64,000 bases of DNA from positions 24,318 to 88,317 of the forward strand of contig JAXDJH010000006.1 in assembly GCA_034663635.1 (NCBI GenBank), given 5' to 3'. The notes under the pieces were generated by a model. The model was given only the letters and a program-made list of their open reading frames with translations. It was not told the DNA's origin and ran no database searches. Made by a program: the position numbers and the translations under genes. This DNA is from JAXDJH01 sp034663635 (GTDB lineage: Bacteria; Actinomycetota; CADDZG01; WHSQ01). Numbering within the stretch: position 1 is the first letter of the stretch; each line of letters opens with the position of its first letter. Positions 32,935-40,899 of the stretch are shown piece after piece.

Positions 32935-33645
32935 TCAGAACGATGCGGGGAACGTCTTCTGGAACCAGATCGAGAGTTGGAAGAACTGGCCGGTCACTAA
33001 CAGCAGCCCGACCGCTACGAGTAGGACTCCGCTGATGAGGTTCACGGTGCGCGTGTGCTGGCGAAGCCATTTCACCGCGGTCGTCAGACGTGAGACGCCG
33101 AGACCGGCGATGAGGAACGGAAGGCCGAGGCCAAGCGAATAGACCGCGAGCAGTGCGGCCCCCTTCGCGGGCCCGCCGGTAGTCGCGCTTCCCGCCGCCA
33201 TCACGAGAACCGCTCCCAGCGTTGCGCCGATGCAAGGGCTCCAGCCGAAAGCGAATGCAGCCCCGAGAACGACGCTGCCGTAGATGCCGGCGCCGGGCGT
33301 GGGATGGAAGCGAGCCTCTCGATAGAACAACGGAATCTTCAAAGCGCCCATGAAGATCAGGCCCATGAGGATGATGAACGCGCCGCCGATCTGGGCGAGC
33401 AATCGCTGATGCTCTCGCAGCTGTGAACCCAACAACGTCGTCGTCGCGCCCAACGCGATGAAGACGAGACTGAACCCGAGGATGAAACCAACGGCCACAG
33501 CCCAGGCCGGGATCTTGCGCTCGGAGTCGGGCCCGGCGACCCCCGACATGTAGGAGAGGTAGCCCGGCACGACCGGCAGGACACATGGCGAAAGGAAAGA
33601 GACGACTCCCGCGGCGAACGCCACGGGGAACGATGGATCGGTCAC
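32935..33645 (-). CDS. ccdA: Cytochrome c biogenesis thiol transporter CcdA
   Basis: 236-aa six-helix membrane protein of the CcdA/DsbD-beta type that carries reducing equivalents from cytoplasmic thioredoxin outward. The two redox Cys are in FLSPCVLPVVPGYL (helix 1) and FGWSPCIGATLG (helix 4). GTG start overlaps the tlpA stop (GTGA), so the TlpA-like protein is its probable electron acceptor. It serves the Ccm apparatus 20 kb away. Confidence 0.93.
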   Translation of the reverse strand: MTDPSFPVAFAAGVVSFLSPCVLPVVPGYLSYMSGVAGPDSERKIPAWAVAVGFILGFSLVFIALGATTTLLGSQLREHQRLLAQIGGAFIILMGLIFMGALKIPLFYREARFHPTPGAGIYGSVVLGAAFAFGWSPCIGATLGAVLVMAAGSATTGGPAKGAALLAVYSLGLGLPFLIAGLGVSRLTTAVKWLRQHTRTVNLISGVLLVAVGLLLVTGQFFQLSIWFQKTFPASF

Positions 33646-34184
33646 GCGGACCTCGCGACGAGAGAATCGAGAAGCCTGAAAAGAAGCTCTTCGTCGACGG
33701 GGCCGGGGATGTGTTTCACGAGCCGGCCCTCCTCGTCGAGGAAGAACGTCTCGGGTTGGCCGGTCGTACCGTATGCGTCCGAGATCGAGAGGTCCTCATC
33801 CCGCACGTGTGGATAATCAAGGTGGTACCGCGCTAGGAAACCCTCCGCATCCGAGCGCGCGTCCTTGACGTCAACCCCCACGAATGCGATCCGGTCGCCG
33901 TACTCCTCATACGCGCGCTCGAACAAAGGAGCCTCGTCCGCGCATGGCACACACCACGAGGCCCAGAAATTGACTACGACGGGTTGGCCTCGCAGATCCG
34001 CGAGGGCGAGCGTGTCCCCTGCAAGCGTTTCGGTTGTGAAAGCCGGAGCGACGTCTCCTTCATGAAGATCACCGGCCCGGATGAACACGGCCACGGTCAT
34101 GAGGCCTAGGAAGATCAGGGCCGGCGTCATGAGGGTTGCGATCCGCGCCCACCTCGGCTTCTCGGGCGCTCGCACGGGGTCCAC
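33642..34184 (-). CDS. TlpA/ResA-type membrane-anchored thioredoxin
   Basis: 180 aa. One membrane anchor (about 15-35) and a thioredoxin fold with WCVPC near residues 77-81 in the NFWASWCVPC segment; the cis-Pro loop reads TGQPETFF. The glutamic-rich insert usual for ResA/TlpA is present. GTG start at 34182-34184. Being coupled to ccdA it is the likely CcmG/ResA-type reductant for heme attachment; the redoxin at 2184 is a second candidate. Confidence 0.92.
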   Translation of the reverse strand: MDPVRAPEKPRWARIATLMTPALIFLGLMTVAVFIRAGDLHEGDVAPAFTTETLAGDTLALADLRGQPVVVNFWASWCVPCADEAPLFERAYEEYGDRIAFVGVDVKDARSDAEGFLARYHLDYPHVRDEDLSISDAYGTTGQPETFFLDEEGRLVKHIPGPVDEELLFRLLDSLVARSA

Positions 34185-34267
34185 GGGCCCAATCTTCGCG
34201 TGGGCGAATGGATATCTCCGCAGGTCTTTACAGACCGATAGCGCGGAGTTAGTTTCGGCGCCGAGGA

Positions 34268-34292
34268 GGGGCGGTCCCTATGGGGCCGCCCC
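34268..34292. other. Strong hairpin upstream of the crp/fnr gene
   Basis: An 11-bp stem with a 3-nt loop: GGGGCGGTCCC-TAT-GGGGCCGCCCC as two arms at 34268-34278 and 34282-34292 (one G-T pair). No T run follows on either strand, so it is not a usual terminator. It stands 47 nt before the GTG of the regulator. Confidence 0.5.
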
Positions 34293-34338
34293 AAACCGCG
34301 CCCTCACGTCATATCGGCTCGACCGATGGAGGTGTGCG

Positions 34339-35031
34339 GTGCTCGAAACGTGTGCGGTTGTCCAATCTCTCGATACTCGCGAGAGGCAAGAGCTACTCGA
34401 GCGGACGGTGCCTAGGCAGCTGGGGGCGGGCGAGGTCCTCTTCCTTGCCGGTGAATCGTGCGATCGCATCTACCTCGTGTTGCAGGGCCTCATGAAACTG
34501 TCTGCTTGCGATGAGGAGGGCCGCGAAACGATCCTCGGTCTGGCCGTCCCCGACGATCTGGTCGGCGACGTGGGTGCGCTAGACGGTCTCGGTCAGCCCC
34601 ATGACGCGATCGCGGTTACCAACTGCGTCGTGCTGGGCATCGATGCGGAGCGATTCCTGGAAGCGATGGAACGAAACGGTCGCGCCGCACTCGATTGGGC
34701 CCGGGCGATCGCGGCACGAAGCCGGTGGCTCGGGGGGGCCGCGCAGGAACGCGGATCATCCGTGGTGACTGCGCGTTTGGCCGGGCGACTGCTCGACCTC
34801 GCTGAGATGGTGGGACACATGTGCAGCGGGACGATAGAGATCGACCTGCCTCTCGCCCAATCCGATCTGGGCAAACTCGCGGGGATGTCGCGCGAGAGCG
34901 CGTGTCGAGGCTTGCGGAAGCTACAGAAGGACGGCGTTCTTACTTACGAAAGAAAGAAGCTGCGGATCTTTCGCCCCGACGCTCTCGAGCGGATCAGGTG
35001 CGAAGGGCGCGCCGCAGAACCTTGCCGGTGA
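34339..35031 (+). CDS. Crp/Fnr-family transcriptional regulator
   Basis: 230 aa. N-terminal cyclic-nucleotide-binding beta barrel (about 10-125; GEVLFLAGESCDRIYLVLQGLMKL) and a C-terminal winged helix with SDLGKLAGMSRESACRGLRKLQKDG (about 175-199). Cys are near the N-terminus (C5) and at C38, C56, C101, but not in an Fnr-like CxxCxxC cluster, so oxygen sensing by 4Fe-4S is unlikely. GTG at 34339 has GGAGG 6 nt upstream, which decides the start against a longer frame. Its 3' end overlaps the convergent ligase by 38 nt. Confidence 0.88.
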   Translation: MLETCAVVQSLDTRERQELLERTVPRQLGAGEVLFLAGESCDRIYLVLQGLMKLSACDEEGRETILGLAVPDDLVGDVGALDGLGQPHDAIAVTNCVVLGIDAERFLEAMERNGRAALDWARAIAARSRWLGGAAQERGSSVVTARLAGRLLDLAEMVGHMCSGTIEIDLPLAQSDLGKLAGMSRESACRGLRKLQKDGVLTYERKKLRIFRPDALERIRCEGRAAEPCR

Positions 35032-36475
35032 GTAGGTGCGGAAGATCCTCGACGATCTCGACCGACTGCGGACATTTGAACCGCGCGAGCCGCGTCGCGA
35101 CATCTTCGATGATCTCGGCCTCCGTCGCGCTTGCTCCACTATTGAGTACGACGTAAGCCTTCACAGCCTCACCGGTGTAGGGATGCGTAACTCCCACGAC
35201 CGCTGCTTCAGCGATCTTGGGGCTCTGCAATAGCGCCATCTCGACCTCGGACGGGAACACGTTGAAGCCCGAGACGATGATCAGGTCGCGCTTGCGGTCG
35301 ACGAGATAGAGGTAACCCTCCTCATCGACCACGCCGATGTCGCCGGTGCGGAACCAACCGTCGAGAAACGCATTGGCGGTGTCTTCATCGCGCTGCCAGT
35401 AACCCTTGAAGACGTTCGGCCCCCGCACAACGATCTCGCCCGGGTCGCCGAGCTCGACTTCATTCCCGTCCTCTCCAAGGAGCCTGAACTCGACATCGGG
35501 AAGGGGCTTGCCGACAGAGCCGGGCCGCGGGATATCCGTCATCCGGTTCGACCACAGGGTCGGCGCAGTTTCGGTGAGTCCGTAGCCCTCGTAGATCGTG
35601 ACGCCGAACATGTCCTTGAAGTCCTTGAGCACTTCGGCCGACAAGGGCGCGGCCCCAGAGATCGCGAGCCGCACGCTCGACAGGTCGTACTGCTCGGCAC
35701 CGGGTGTGTTCACCCAGGCCGAGTACATCGTTGGAGCGCCGAACAAAACCGTGACCTTGTGGTCCTGGATCGCCCGCAGCGCTGCGATCGGTTCGAACCG
35801 CTCGACTAGTAACCCCGTCGCCGCGTTCATCGCGAGGAGCCCCATCGTCACGTTCAGTCCGAAGATGTGGAACAAGGGCAACGCGAGGAACAACACGTCT
35901 TGATCTGTGACATGCGCCTCGGGGATCGACATCTGCTGGCGGAGGTTCGCGAGCAAGTTGCCGTGCGTGAGCATCGCCCCTTTCGGCTCGCCCGTCGTTC
36001 CAGACGTGTAGGCGAGGACCGCGAGATCGTCTTCATTCGCTGCAATAGCATCGAAAGAGTCGGTGCGGTCGCCGAGGCGATCCCAATCTTCGGTCGAGTA
36101 GAGATCGATGCCGGCATCCTTCGCGGCCGCGCTCGCACCTTGCGCGAAGGGAGGAGCGGCCAGGAGTGCTTTCGCGCCGGAGTCTTTCAAGATGCGCGCC
36201 AGCTCGGTGGGAGTCAGCATGATGTTGAGAGGAACGACCACGCCTCCCGCTCGAAGAATGCCGAAATAGGCGTAGGCGAAATGCGGAACGTTGTGCATCC
36301 CGATCGCCACCCTGTCGCCCTTGGTGAGGCCGGCCCGGGTTAGGCCCGCGGCGACTCGGTTCGCCTCCGCGTTCACATCGGCGTAGCTGATCGCCTCGCC
36401 GCTCGAGGCGACGATCAGGGCTGTCTTTTCGGGGTGGCTCCGGGCGCTGTCGGCCAGAAGGTCCGCGAGATTCAT
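34994..36475 (-). CDS. AMP-forming acyl-CoA ligase (fatty acid-CoA ligase type)
   Basis: 493 aa of the ANL superfamily, activating a carboxylic acid to its CoA ester via acyl-AMP. Motifs: P-loop YTSGTTGEPKGAMLTH (about 155-170), YGLTETAP (A5), GWFRTGDIG and DLIIVSGFNVFPSEVE at the C-domain hinge. Lys near the C-terminus in GKVLRRALR. Chain specificity cannot be read. ATG at 36473-36475 is preferred over an ATG 7 codons upstream because a -10 (CACAAT) lies directly before it. Confidence 0.92.
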   Translation of the reverse strand: MNLADLLADSARSHPEKTALIVASSGEAISYADVNAEANRVAAGLTRAGLTKGDRVAIGMHNVPHFAYAYFGILRAGGVVVPLNIMLTPTELARILKDSGAKALLAAPPFAQGASAAAKDAGIDLYSTEDWDRLGDRTDSFDAIAANEDDLAVLAYTSGTTGEPKGAMLTHGNLLANLRQQMSIPEAHVTDQDVLFLALPLFHIFGLNVTMGLLAMNAATGLLVERFEPIAALRAIQDHKVTVLFGAPTMYSAWVNTPGAEQYDLSSVRLAISGAAPLSAEVLKDFKDMFGVTIYEGYGLTETAPTLWSNRMTDIPRPGSVGKPLPDVEFRLLGEDGNEVELGDPGEIVVRGPNVFKGYWQRDEDTANAFLDGWFRTGDIGVVDEEGYLYLVDRKRDLIIVSGFNVFPSEVEMALLQSPKIAEAAVVGVTHPYTGEAVKAYVVLNSGASATEAEIIEDVATRLARFKCPQSVEIVEDLPHLLTGKVLRRALRT

Positions 36476-36481
36476 ATGCCT

Positions 36482-36510
36482 ATTGTGTCCCCTCAAGGCC
36501 GATGCTGCAA
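36482..36510 (-). promoter_or_regulatory. Promoter of the acyl-CoA ligase gene
   Basis: Minus strand: -35 TTGCAG (36505-36510), 17-nt spacer, -10 CACAAT (36482-36487). The ATG begins 6 nt past the -10, so the mRNA would be leaderless. Confidence 0.45.
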
Positions 36511-36544
36511 ACTATTGCAAGCACTCGCTAGCCGCCCGGAAGCG

Positions 36545-36722
36545 CGAAAATCATTCTCAAGAATTACCAGCGCGAGCCGAAGATTCACTAGGAGTCTTCG
36601 GTGGTGGGACGTCAGATCTCACGGCCCCAGCGGTCGTGAACGAGCCTCCCAGCCCGCCCCAAGTCGGCCCGCCGCTTCGAGACTCCCCGGCGCCTCCGGC
36701 CCCCGGAGGCGCCTTTACTTTT
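36545..36722 (+). ncRNA. Candidate small RNA ending at an orphan terminator
   Basis: The 336-nt gap 36476-36811 has no convincing coding frame but ends a plus-strand unit at a strong terminator, with no protein gene upstream on that strand. An RNA starting somewhere after 36540 (an inverted repeat ATTCT-CA-AGAAT at about 36554-36565 could mark its promoter region) would explain it. It might also be a 5' leader and attenuator of the isomerase gene at 36812. The 5' end and class are unknown. Confidence 0.35.
36689..36722 (+). terminator. Strong intrinsic terminator without an upstream gene
   Basis: Perfect 11-bp stem GGCGCCTCCGG (36689-36699) with CCGGAGGCGCC (36703-36713), CCC loop, followed by TTTACTTTT (36714-36722) on the plus strand. 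A second small palindrome GTGGCGC-ATA-GCGCCAC lies at 36751-36767, before the isomerase gene. Confidence 0.82.
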
Positions 36723-36811
36723 CCCCTCGCGAATTTTCTCGGGTGATTTAGTGGCGCATAGCGCCACCTGACGCGCTCAGAACGGAATGGGGGGCGTGGG
36801 AGCATGGGGGG

Positions 36812-37639
36812 ATGAGCTCCGGGACGGCGGCTATCCAGTGTTCGACGGGGCCGTTTTGGGCCTACGAGCTCGAAGTCGCGATGGACTCTCTCGCCGGGGC
36901 GGGCTTTAGCGAGATCGAGCTCATGATCACGCGGGACCCGAGGACCCAGGAGCCGGACATCCCCAGGACTCTCGCGGCCGAACGGGGCTTAAGGATCGCT
37001 TCGGTGCACGGCCCCTTCCTCGCTATCACCAAGAGCATCTGGGGCATGGACCCGGTCGGCAAGATCACCCGGGGGATCGACTTCTGCAACGCGGTCGGCT
37101 CGGACCAGATGGTGGTGCACCCGCCACTCCTGTGGGAGCGGGACTACACCAGGTGGCTGGCCGAGGATGCCGCCGACATTGAAGCCGAGACGGGCGTGAA
37201 GGTCGCGGTCGAGACGATGTATCCGAAATGGGTGGCCGGACGGCGCCTGAGGGCCTACCGCTGGCTCGATCCGAAGGCGCTGTTCGAGGCGTGCCACAGG
37301 GTGGCTCTCGACACGAGTCACGTGACGGTCGCCCGCCACGACATCCTCGACTCCTACACGATCCTCAAGGACAAGCTCGTCCACATCCATCTCTCGGACA
37401 ACGCGGGGGACGGTAAAGACGGCCACCTCGAGCTCGAGCAGGGGATCCTCCCGATCGACCGCTTCCTGGACGAACTGCGGCGCACCGGTTACGCCGGGAT
37501 AATCTCGCTTGAATTGGGGGTACGGAAGTACCTCGAACGCAAACAAGACCTGGTGGCGATGCTGCGGAGGAACCGGGAGTACGTCGAGAAGAGGCTCTCG
37601 GGCGAGGGTCGCCTGGACAAGGGAATGCCCAGGCGCTAG
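36812..37639 (+). CDS. Sugar phosphate isomerase/epimerase-like TIM-barrel protein
   Basis: 275 aa of the xylose isomerase-like / AP endonuclease family 2 fold. Typical segments are GFSEIELMIT, SVHGPFLA, VVHPPLLW, KVAVETMYP (metal-binding Glu), ALDTSHVTVA (Asp, His), LVHIHLSDN (His) and IISLELGV (Glu). The metal ligand pattern is complete, so it is probably an active isomerase, epimerase or hydrolase; substrate unknown. ATG at 36812 with a G-rich ribosome site. The response-regulator gene starts 22 nt downstream. Confidence 0.82.
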   Translation: MSSGTAAIQCSTGPFWAYELEVAMDSLAGAGFSEIELMITRDPRTQEPDIPRTLAAERGLRIASVHGPFLAITKSIWGMDPVGKITRGIDFCNAVGSDQMVVHPPLLWERDYTRWLAEDAADIEAETGVKVAVETMYPKWVAGRRLRAYRWLDPKALFEACHRVALDTSHVTVARHDILDSYTILKDKLVHIHLSDNAGDGKDGHLELEQGILPIDRFLDELRRTGYAGIISLELGVRKYLERKQDLVAMLRRNREYVEKRLSGEGRLDKGMPRR

Positions 37640-37660
37640 CGGGTCTTTAAGGGGGGTCCA

Positions 37661-38038
37661 TTGGCTACGAAGGTGCTCGTCGTCGACGACACCGACCACG
37701 TGCGAAACATGCTCGTGGACATGCTCGAGCTGGATGGCTTCGAAGTCGTGGGCCAGGCTGCATCGGGCAAGGCGGCCGTGGACGCGATCGCGGAGGGCTC
37801 CGATCCAGACGTCGTGGTGATGGACTACAAGATGCCCGACATGGACGGCCTGAGCGCCTCGAAAGCGATCCGAGAGACCCGTCCCACCCAGGCGATCATC
37901 CTGTACACGGCCTATCTCGACGATCAACTCGAGGGCCTCGCCAAAGAGGCCGGAGTGGCGATGTGCATCGGGAAGGTCGAAGGGCTCAACCAGCTCGAGC
38001 GTCACATCACCGACCTCGTCCGGGACCTTGGCTCCTGA
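37661..38038 (+). CDS. Stand-alone CheY-like receiver domain
   Basis: 125 aa, a receiver domain with no output domain. The acidic pocket D9-D10, the phospho-acceptor D55 (VVMDYKMPDMDG), the switch Thr in LYTAY and the conserved Lys in IGKVEG are all present, so it should be phosphorylated. TTG start at 37661 behind AAGGGGGG. No histidine kinase is in the window. It probably acts by protein contact, perhaps for a distant kinase or a phosphorelay. Confidence 0.9.
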   Translation: MATKVLVVDDTDHVRNMLVDMLELDGFEVVGQAASGKAAVDAIAEGSDPDVVVMDYKMPDMDGLSASKAIRETRPTQAIILYTAYLDDQLEGLAKEAGVAMCIGKVEGLNQLERHITDLVRDLGS

Positions 38039-38042
38039 CCGA

Positions 38043-38071
38043 TTGACTTAATACCTTTTACAAGGTAGTAA
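38043..38071 (+). promoter_or_regulatory. Promoter and palindromic operator of the sulfate assimilation operon
   Basis: -35 TTGACT (38043-38048), 17-nt spacer, -10 TAGTAA (38066-38071). A near-perfect palindrome of 24 bp lies between: left arm TTAATACCTT (38048-38057), TTAC, right arm AAGGTAGTAA (38062-38071), with one mismatch. It fills the space from -35 to -10, so a bound factor would repress. The ATACC/GGTA half sites resemble those of Rrf2-type regulators, but the factor is unknown. Confidence 0.65.
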
Positions 38072-38100
38072 AGGGACCTTCTCGCGAGGAAGGTCTACCG

Positions 38101-39825
38101 ATGAGCAGCACCCCAACCCGGCCCCCCGGGGGCGAGGCCCAGTGGGCCTTGGGATATTTCGAGCCCCAGAATCCCGCCGAGGTGGCGAAGCGGGAGGACG
38201 ACGGGCTCAACGTCCGCACGCGCATCGAGACCGTCTACGCGAAGAAGGGCTTCGGGGCGATCTGGCCCTCCGATCTGCGAAATCGCTTCCGCTGGCACGG
38301 CCTCTACACCCAGCGACCGGAATCGGATGGCTACTTCATGATGCGCATCCGGATCCCCGGCGGTCAGCTCACCTCTGAGCAAACCGACGTCATCGGTCGG
38401 ATCTCCGAGCGCTACGGACGTGACGTCGCCGACGTCACCGACCGCCAGAACATCCAGCTTCACTGGATCCGCATCGAAGACGTGCCGAAGATCTGGAGCG
38501 AGCTGGAGGCGGTCGGCCTCTCCACCACCGAGGCATGTGGAGATACGCCGCGCAACATCCTCGGGTGCCCTCTCGCCGGTATCGACGCGACCGAGATCAT
38601 CGACGCGCAGGAGGTTCTTGCGGAGGCGAACGCTCAGCTCGTCGGCAACCTCGAATTCTCGAATCTGCCACGCAAGTTCAAGATCTCGATCTCGGGTTGC
38701 GCTCATCAGTGTGGCCAACACGAGATCAACGACATCGGGCTCGTAGGCACCATCCATCCCAACGGCGACGCCGGCTTCGACCTGTGGGTCGGTGGCGGAC
38801 TGTCGACTAACCCGATGTTCGGGCAGCGGCTCGGTGCGTTCGTCAAACCGTCCGAGGTCGTCGCCGTCGTGCTGGGCATCACCGCCGTGTTCCGCGATTG
38901 GGGCTACCGGCGCGCCCGCAACCACGCGCGCATGAAGTTCCTCGTTAAGGACTGGGGGCCGGAGAAATTCCGCGAGATGCTCGAGAAGCAGCTCGGGTTC
39001 GCGTTGACCGACTTGCCGGAGCCTCCGCCGACCGCCTTGAACCACCGCGAGCACGTCGGTGTTTGGGCCCAGAAAGACGGAACGAACTATCTCGGATTCA
39101 GCCCGAAGGCCGGACGTATCTCGGGCCATCAACTACGCGCGGTGGCTCGACTGGCTCGCAAGTACGGCGAGGGCCGAGTGCGCGCAACGACGCAGCAGAA
39201 ACTCGTGATCCTCGATGTTTCTACCGACAACGTCGACGCCTTGAGTGAAGAGCTCGAAACTCTCGATCTCCCGGTGAAGTCGAGTAACTGGCGGCGCGGC
39301 ACGATGGCATGCACCGGCATCGAGTTCTGCAAGCTCGCGATCGTGGAGACCAAGGGCCGCGCGGTCGAGCTCTACCGTTACCTCGAGGAACGACTCCCCG
39401 GATACGACGACGACATCCGCATCAACGTCAACGGTTGCCCGAACTCCTGCGCGCGCTACCAAACCGCCGACATCGGGCTGATGGGCTGCATCGTCAGCGA
39501 GAAGATCTTCGTCCTCGACAACGACGGCAACCAGGTGCCAGAGCGGCGGAAGGTCGAGGCTTTCCTCGTCCACCTCGGCGGCCACTTGGGACAGAACCAC
39601 GCTTTCGGGAAGAAGGTGCGGGGCGTGAAGGTTCTTGCATCCGAGATGGGCCCCTACGTCGAGACTCTGATCCGCCGGTTCCGCAAGCTGCGGAAGCCTG
39701 ACGAGACATTCGCTGAGTTCGTCGCTCGCCTCTCGCCCGAGGAGTTCCTGGAGTTCGGGGCGAAACCCGTTTTCGCCAACCTCCCGCCGGCACCGAGCGT
39801 CATCGCGGAACCGAGGGCGTCGTGA
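38101..39825 (+). CDS. sir: Ferredoxin-dependent sulfite (nitrite/sulfite) reductase
   Basis: 574 aa. Reduces sulfite to sulfide with six electrons using siroheme and a 4Fe-4S cluster. The cluster ligands are C404, C410 (CTGIEFC), C446 and C450 (GCPNSC); two ferrite reductase half domains are seen (RQNIQLHWI near 120; TQQKLVILDV near 365). The neighbouring APS reductase makes sulfite the likely substrate rather than nitrite. ATG at 38101 with GAGGAAGG 7 nt upstream. Siroheme can be supplied through CobA of the hem operon. GTGA overlap with the next gene. Confidence 0.93.
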   Translation: MSSTPTRPPGGEAQWALGYFEPQNPAEVAKREDDGLNVRTRIETVYAKKGFGAIWPSDLRNRFRWHGLYTQRPESDGYFMMRIRIPGGQLTSEQTDVIGRISERYGRDVADVTDRQNIQLHWIRIEDVPKIWSELEAVGLSTTEACGDTPRNILGCPLAGIDATEIIDAQEVLAEANAQLVGNLEFSNLPRKFKISISGCAHQCGQHEINDIGLVGTIHPNGDAGFDLWVGGGLSTNPMFGQRLGAFVKPSEVVAVVLGITAVFRDWGYRRARNHARMKFLVKDWGPEKFREMLEKQLGFALTDLPEPPPTALNHREHVGVWAQKDGTNYLGFSPKAGRISGHQLRAVARLARKYGEGRVRATTQQKLVILDVSTDNVDALSEELETLDLPVKSSNWRRGTMACTGIEFCKLAIVETKGRAVELYRYLEERLPGYDDDIRINVNGCPNSCARYQTADIGLMGCIVSEKIFVLDNDGNQVPERRKVEAFLVHLGGHLGQNHAFGKKVRGVKVLASEMGPYVETLIRRFRKLRKPDETFAEFVARLSPEEFLEFGAKPVFANLPPAPSVIAEPRAS

Positions 39826-40565
39826 ACCACGAGAAGTTCGTCGATCCAGGCGCTCATTACGCGGACCTCGAACGCGGCGAGCCAGAGGACATCTTGCGAT
39901 TCGCGGTCGCGACGATAGACAGGCTCGCGGTCGCGACTTCGTTCCAGGCTTCCGGGCTCGTGATCCTGCACAAGCTCATCGACATCAAGCCGGACCTGCC
40001 CGTGTTGTTCTTAGACACCGGCTTCCACTTCGCCGAGACGATGGAGTTCAAGGATCGCATCGCCAAGATGTGGGACCTGAAGCTCGTCGAGCTGCACGGC
40101 GAGCACGGCTCGGTCGATCGTCAAACCCAGATCTACGGCCCCGAGTTGTTCAAGAAGGATCCCGACCGGTGCTGCTTCATCAACAAGGTCCTGCCTCTGC
40201 AGAACGCTCTCGAGGAATATGACGGTTGGATCTCCGGCCTCCGCCGAGACCAGTCGCCGCTTCGTGGGGACACTCCCATGGTCGAGGCTCAGCTCCTGCC
40301 CTCTGGCAACGAGGTCCTCAAGGTGCACCCTCTTGCGCGCTGGACACGGACCGAGGTCGACGCGTACATCGCGGAACACAAAATCCCGACCCACCCGCTC
40401 TTCGAGAAAGGTTTCGCCTCGATCGGCTGCTGGCCGTGCACCCGTGCGGTTAAAGCCGGAGAGGAGGAGAGGGCCGGGCGATGGGACGGGAACACGAAGA
40501 CCGAATGCGGCATCCACTCGTTCGGCAAGCCACACGGCCCGAAGGAGACAGAGGCTGAGCAATAG
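39822..40565 (+). CDS. cysH: Adenylylsulfate (APS) reductase, thioredoxin-dependent
   Basis: 247 aa. Reduces APS to sulfite. It has the 4Fe-4S cysteines C117-C118 and C203-x2-C206 that distinguish APS reductases from PAPS reductases, and the catalytic C-terminal Cys229 in KTECGIH. The PP-loop region shows SFQASGLVILH and the LDTGFHF loop. GTG start overlaps the sulfite reductase stop (GTGA). No ATP sulfurylase gene follows here. Confidence 0.93.
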   Translation: MNHEKFVDPGAHYADLERGEPEDILRFAVATIDRLAVATSFQASGLVILHKLIDIKPDLPVLFLDTGFHFAETMEFKDRIAKMWDLKLVELHGEHGSVDRQTQIYGPELFKKDPDRCCFINKVLPLQNALEEYDGWISGLRRDQSPLRGDTPMVEAQLLPSGNEVLKVHPLARWTRTEVDAYIAEHKIPTHPLFEKGFASIGCWPCTRAVKAGEEERAGRWDGNTKTECGIHSFGKPHGPKETEAEQ

Positions 40566-40577
40566 AGGGGGGCTGCG

Positions 40578-40739
40578 ATGAGCATGCGGGCCGTTCCGTT
40601 CTATTGCCCCTACTGCGCGGAGCAGGAACTGGAGCCGATCGGCGACGAAGCGGGAAGCTACTACTGCGGCTCTTGCGATCGCCGCTTCACCGTGAAGTTC
40701 CTAGGTCTGGGCGAGCCCGACGCGTCGGTATCCTCGTAG
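40578..40739 (+). CDS. Small zinc-ribbon protein of the sulfate operon
   Basis: 53 aa with C10-x2-C13 and C30-x2-C33 (FYCPYC...YYCGSC), a complete zinc ribbon, followed by a short beta hairpin and tail. ATG at 40578 behind a GGGGGG ribosome site, 12 nt after cysH. Such ribbon proteins are seen in sulfur assimilation operons of Actinobacteria, but their role is not established; metal or sulfide handling, or electron transfer, are options. Confidence 0.75.
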   Translation: MSMRAVPFYCPYCAEQELEPIGDEAGSYYCGSCDRRFTVKFLGLGEPDASVSS

Positions 40740-40741
40740 CT

Positions 40742-40840
40742 ATGCGACGCAACACCCTCTGGGCCCTCGGGTTCCTCCTCGCCGCGATAACGATCGCCGG
40801 CTTCCTAGCCACGCTGAGGATCTGGCAACTAAACGGCTAA
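40742..40840 (+). CDS. Tiny single-helix membrane protein
   Basis: 32 aa: basic start MRRNT, one membrane helix (about 6-27) and a short tail ending LNG. ATG at 40742, two bases after the zinc-ribbon stop. Too short for family assignment, but the topology (positive inside, one helix) and placement make it plausible as the last gene of the operon, before the long inverted repeat. Confidence 0.4.
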   Translation: MRRNTLWALGFLLAAITIAGFLATLRIWQLNG

Positions 40841-40844
40841 GTCC

Positions 40845-40899
40845 GCCGTTCTTTTCCACGGCACGGGACCTCAGGTCTTGCAGCGTGGAAAAGAACGGC
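40845..40899. terminator. Bidirectional terminator-like inverted repeat
   Basis: Perfect 16-bp arms: GCCGTTCTTTTCCACG (40845-40860) and CGTGGAAAAGAACGGC (40884-40899), 23 nt apart, with an inner GACCT-C-AGGTC hairpin. It lies between convergent genes and its right arm overlaps the acyltransferase stop. No long T run follows. Confidence 0.6.

Noticed and set aside
36545..36722. Known RNA families (6C RNA, 4.5S SRP RNA, tmRNA, RNase P) for the orphan terminator region
   Set aside because: No conserved core of any of these was found; the C-rich loop has only three unpaired Cs, fewer than the 6C motif needs.
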